Of a DNA stretch of 6,304 nucleotides, positions 4,855 through 6,304 are shown in pieces (position 1 is the first letter of the stretch; each line of letters begins with the position of its first letter). Below the pieces are notes generated by a model. The model worked only from the letters and a program-made list of their open reading frames with translations. It ran no database searches and was not told where the DNA came from. The DNA comes from Paludibacteraceae bacterium (GTDB lineage Bacteria > Bacteroidota > Bacteroidia > Bacteroidales > Paludibacteraceae), in the NCBI GenBank assembly GCA_017646225.1, contig JAGCMZ010000067.1:1-6304 (forward strand). The letters run 5' to 3'. A program made the position numbers and the translations under genes.

Positions 4855-6304
4855 ATGGCCGGCATCAAACACATAGACCGCTACATTCTAAAGAATTTCT
4901 TTAGAACCTTTACTAGCACGTTTTTTGCTAGTTTGTTTGTGCTGCTCATGCAGTTCATTTTCAGACACATAGACGACTTTATTGGCAAAGGCGTTGGATT
5001 TGGTGTGCTTGCCGAATTCTTTTGGCACGCTAGTTTATCGTTGGTACCACTATCGTTACCCCTTTCCATTTTAATTGGTTCGCTGATGACATTTGGTAAT
5101 TTGGGAGAGCGATTTGAGTTGTTGGCCATGAAAGCGGCAGGCATTTCGTTGTTCCGCATTATGCGGCCGCTCATTATTGTAATGGTATTTATTGCCATTG
5201 GCAGTTTCTACTTTTCAGACCACGTATTGCCCTATACCCAAGTAAGAATGTGGACGCTTATTTTTTCCATTCGCGAAAAACCGCTAGAGTTGGAAATACC
5301 CGAAGGTTCATTCTACAACGGCATTACAGGACGAAACATATACGTTGGGCAAAAATCGTCTGATGCCCTTTTGGATGTGGTAATTTACGATTACTCCAAT
5401 GGATTTGAAAACACCTCCATTATATTGGCAGACACGGGTTACATTAGCCAAACCGAAGATAGAAAGAAACTTATTTTACGATTGCACAGTGGCGAAACCT
5501 TTGAACATTTAAAACAAAGTGGAGATGCTGCACGTGGCGACAAAATTATGCCTTATCGTCGTGAAAACTTTTCGCGCAAAGAGATTGTCATTGACTACGA
5601 TGGCAATTTTAACGAGTTGGATCCGGAATTTTTGGAAAGACAATACGTTAGCAAAAACACCAAAGAATTGCAGTATGCTGTCGATTCCATTAGGGACTAC
5701 ATAAGTGGTTATCTGTCCAAGGCAGAAGAAAAGGTACAAAAAAACACCTACTTTAATCGCAACCAGAAAACCACCGAACAAAGCATCGACACGACAGGCA
5801 TCGCACCACAACAAACGTATGCCAACATAGACGATTTGTACCTACACCTAAACGATTACAACAAAAAAATGGTAACCAATACGGCATTAACACGTACACG
5901 GGTTATCCAAGGCGATATTGTATATCGTAAAAATGACGTTGAGTGGCTACAAATGGAACAAAGACGCCACGGTATTGAATGGCACAAACGCCACACTTTG
6001 CCCTTTGCATGCATTATTTTCTTGTTTATTGGTGCACCCCTGGGAGCCATTATCCGAAAAGGCGGTTTAGGCATGCCACTGGTAATATCAACGCTCTTGT
6101 TTATAACGTATTACATCATCGATAATACCGGTTATAAAATAGCGCGCGAAGGCGTATGGCAAGTATGGCAGGGCATGTGGTTGAGTGCATTTATTCTTTT
6201 ACCACTTGGTATAACACTTACCTACATGGCAGCCAACGAACTTTCCATAATGAACGGTGAGTCGTATAAAAACGTTATTAAAAAATTTTTTACTACCTTT
6301 ACAA
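4855..6304 (+). CDS. LptF/LptG-family lipopolysaccharide export permease (3' end beyond the window)
   Basis: This is the membrane subunit of the LptB2FG ABC transporter, which extracts lipopolysaccharide from the inner membrane and passes it to the Lpt bridge. The frame is open for 483 codons and runs off the right edge. It starts with a typical family N-terminus (IKHIDRYILKNFFRTF, 4-19). Spans 1-3 lie at about 18-37, 56-83 and 101-122, with the family's ERFELLAMKAAGIS coupling segment at 85-98. The periplasmic part runs from about 123 to 380. Spans 4-6 lie at about 381-400, 406-424 and 441-459, including the conserved FLFIGAPLGAIIRKGGLG (389-406) and YYIIDNTGYKIAREG (419-433). The periplasmic part is about 90-100 residues longer than in E. 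coli LptF or LptG; the extra portion (about 255-350) looks helical and polar. Coding also continues past span 6. Whether it acts as LptF or LptG cannot be decided, so no symbol is given. The ATG at 4855 follows cdd by 15 bases with no promoter of its own visible. Confidence 0.93.
   Translation, partial: MAGIKHIDRYILKNFFRTFTSTFFASLFVLLMQFIFRHIDDFIGKGVGFGVLAEFFWHASLSLVPLSLPLSILIGSLMTFGNLGERFELLAMKAAGISLFRIMRPLIIVMVFIAIGSFYFSDHVLPYTQVRMWTLIFSIREKPLELEIPEGSFYNGITGRNIYVGQKSSDALLDVVIYDYSNGFENTSIILADTGYISQTEDRKKLILRLHSGETFEHLKQSGDAARGDKIMPYRRENFSRKEIVIDYDGNFNELDPEFLERQYVSKNTKELQYAVDSIRDYISGYLSKAEEKVQKNTYFNRNQKTTEQSIDTTGIAPQQTYANIDDLYLHLNDYNKKMVTNTALTRTRVIQGDIVYRKNDVEWLQMEQRRHGIEWHKRHTLPFACIIFLFIGAPLGAIIRKGGLGMPLVISTLLFITYYIIDNTGYKIAREGVWQVWQGMWLSAFILLPLGITLTYMAANELSIMNGESYKNVIKKFFTTFT

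Noticed and set aside
4881..5198. Minus-strand 105-codon open frame
   Set aside because: It lies wholly opposite the LptF/LptG-type permease, has no recognisable domain, and has a Ser/Asn/Lys-rich composition typical of an antisense shadow.
5509..5814. Minus-strand 101-codon open frame
   Set aside because: It lies opposite the periplasmic part of the permease and has the Phe/Val/Leu-rich composition expected from the complement of its Lys/Asn/Asp-rich codons. No start context or domain supports it.

Overview
The window looks like ordinary chromosome from a member of the Bacteroidota (Bacteroidetes). Promoter-like sites follow the TTG/TTTG ... TAnnTTTG pattern of that phylum instead of the sigma-70 consensus. 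Start codons sit behind A-rich leaders with no Shine-Dalgarno sequence. HtpG (684 aa) and the LptF/LptG-type permease (over 483 aa) are both longer than their proteobacterial relatives, in a way I associate with this phylum. I see no insertion sequence, phage gene, CRISPR array, tRNA or rRNA, and no sudden change in base or codon use. No stretch over 300 bases lacks a gene; the longest gap is about 100 bases.

Layout from left to right. (1) The 3' end of an OmpR/PhoB-type response regulator runs in from the left edge. (2) An 83-base gap carries a likely Bacteroidota promoter and two inverted repeats, followed by htpG (Hsp90 chaperone). (3) A strong hairpin terminator, probably working in both directions, separates htpG from two convergent minus-strand genes. 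Transcribed right to left, these are a secreted GH73 N-acetylglucosaminidase with two LysM modules and, 27 bases later, a Wzz-like inner-membrane protein with two membrane spans. (4) A 99-base divergent promoter region lies between the glucosaminidase and a plus-strand pair: cdd (cytidine deaminase), then, 15 bases later, an LptF/LptG-family permease cut off by the right edge. The permease frame is open from 4855 to the last base.

Three of the genes act at the cell envelope: peptidoglycan cleavage, a Wzz-like protein and lipopolysaccharide export. htpG and cdd are housekeeping genes. The points most worth a second look are an apparently leaderless cdd transcript, the paired inverted repeats in front of htpG, the orphan pairing of a Wzz-like protein with a LysM glucosaminidase, and large lineage-type inserts in HtpG and the permease. 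I do not see convincing evidence of a new biological system.
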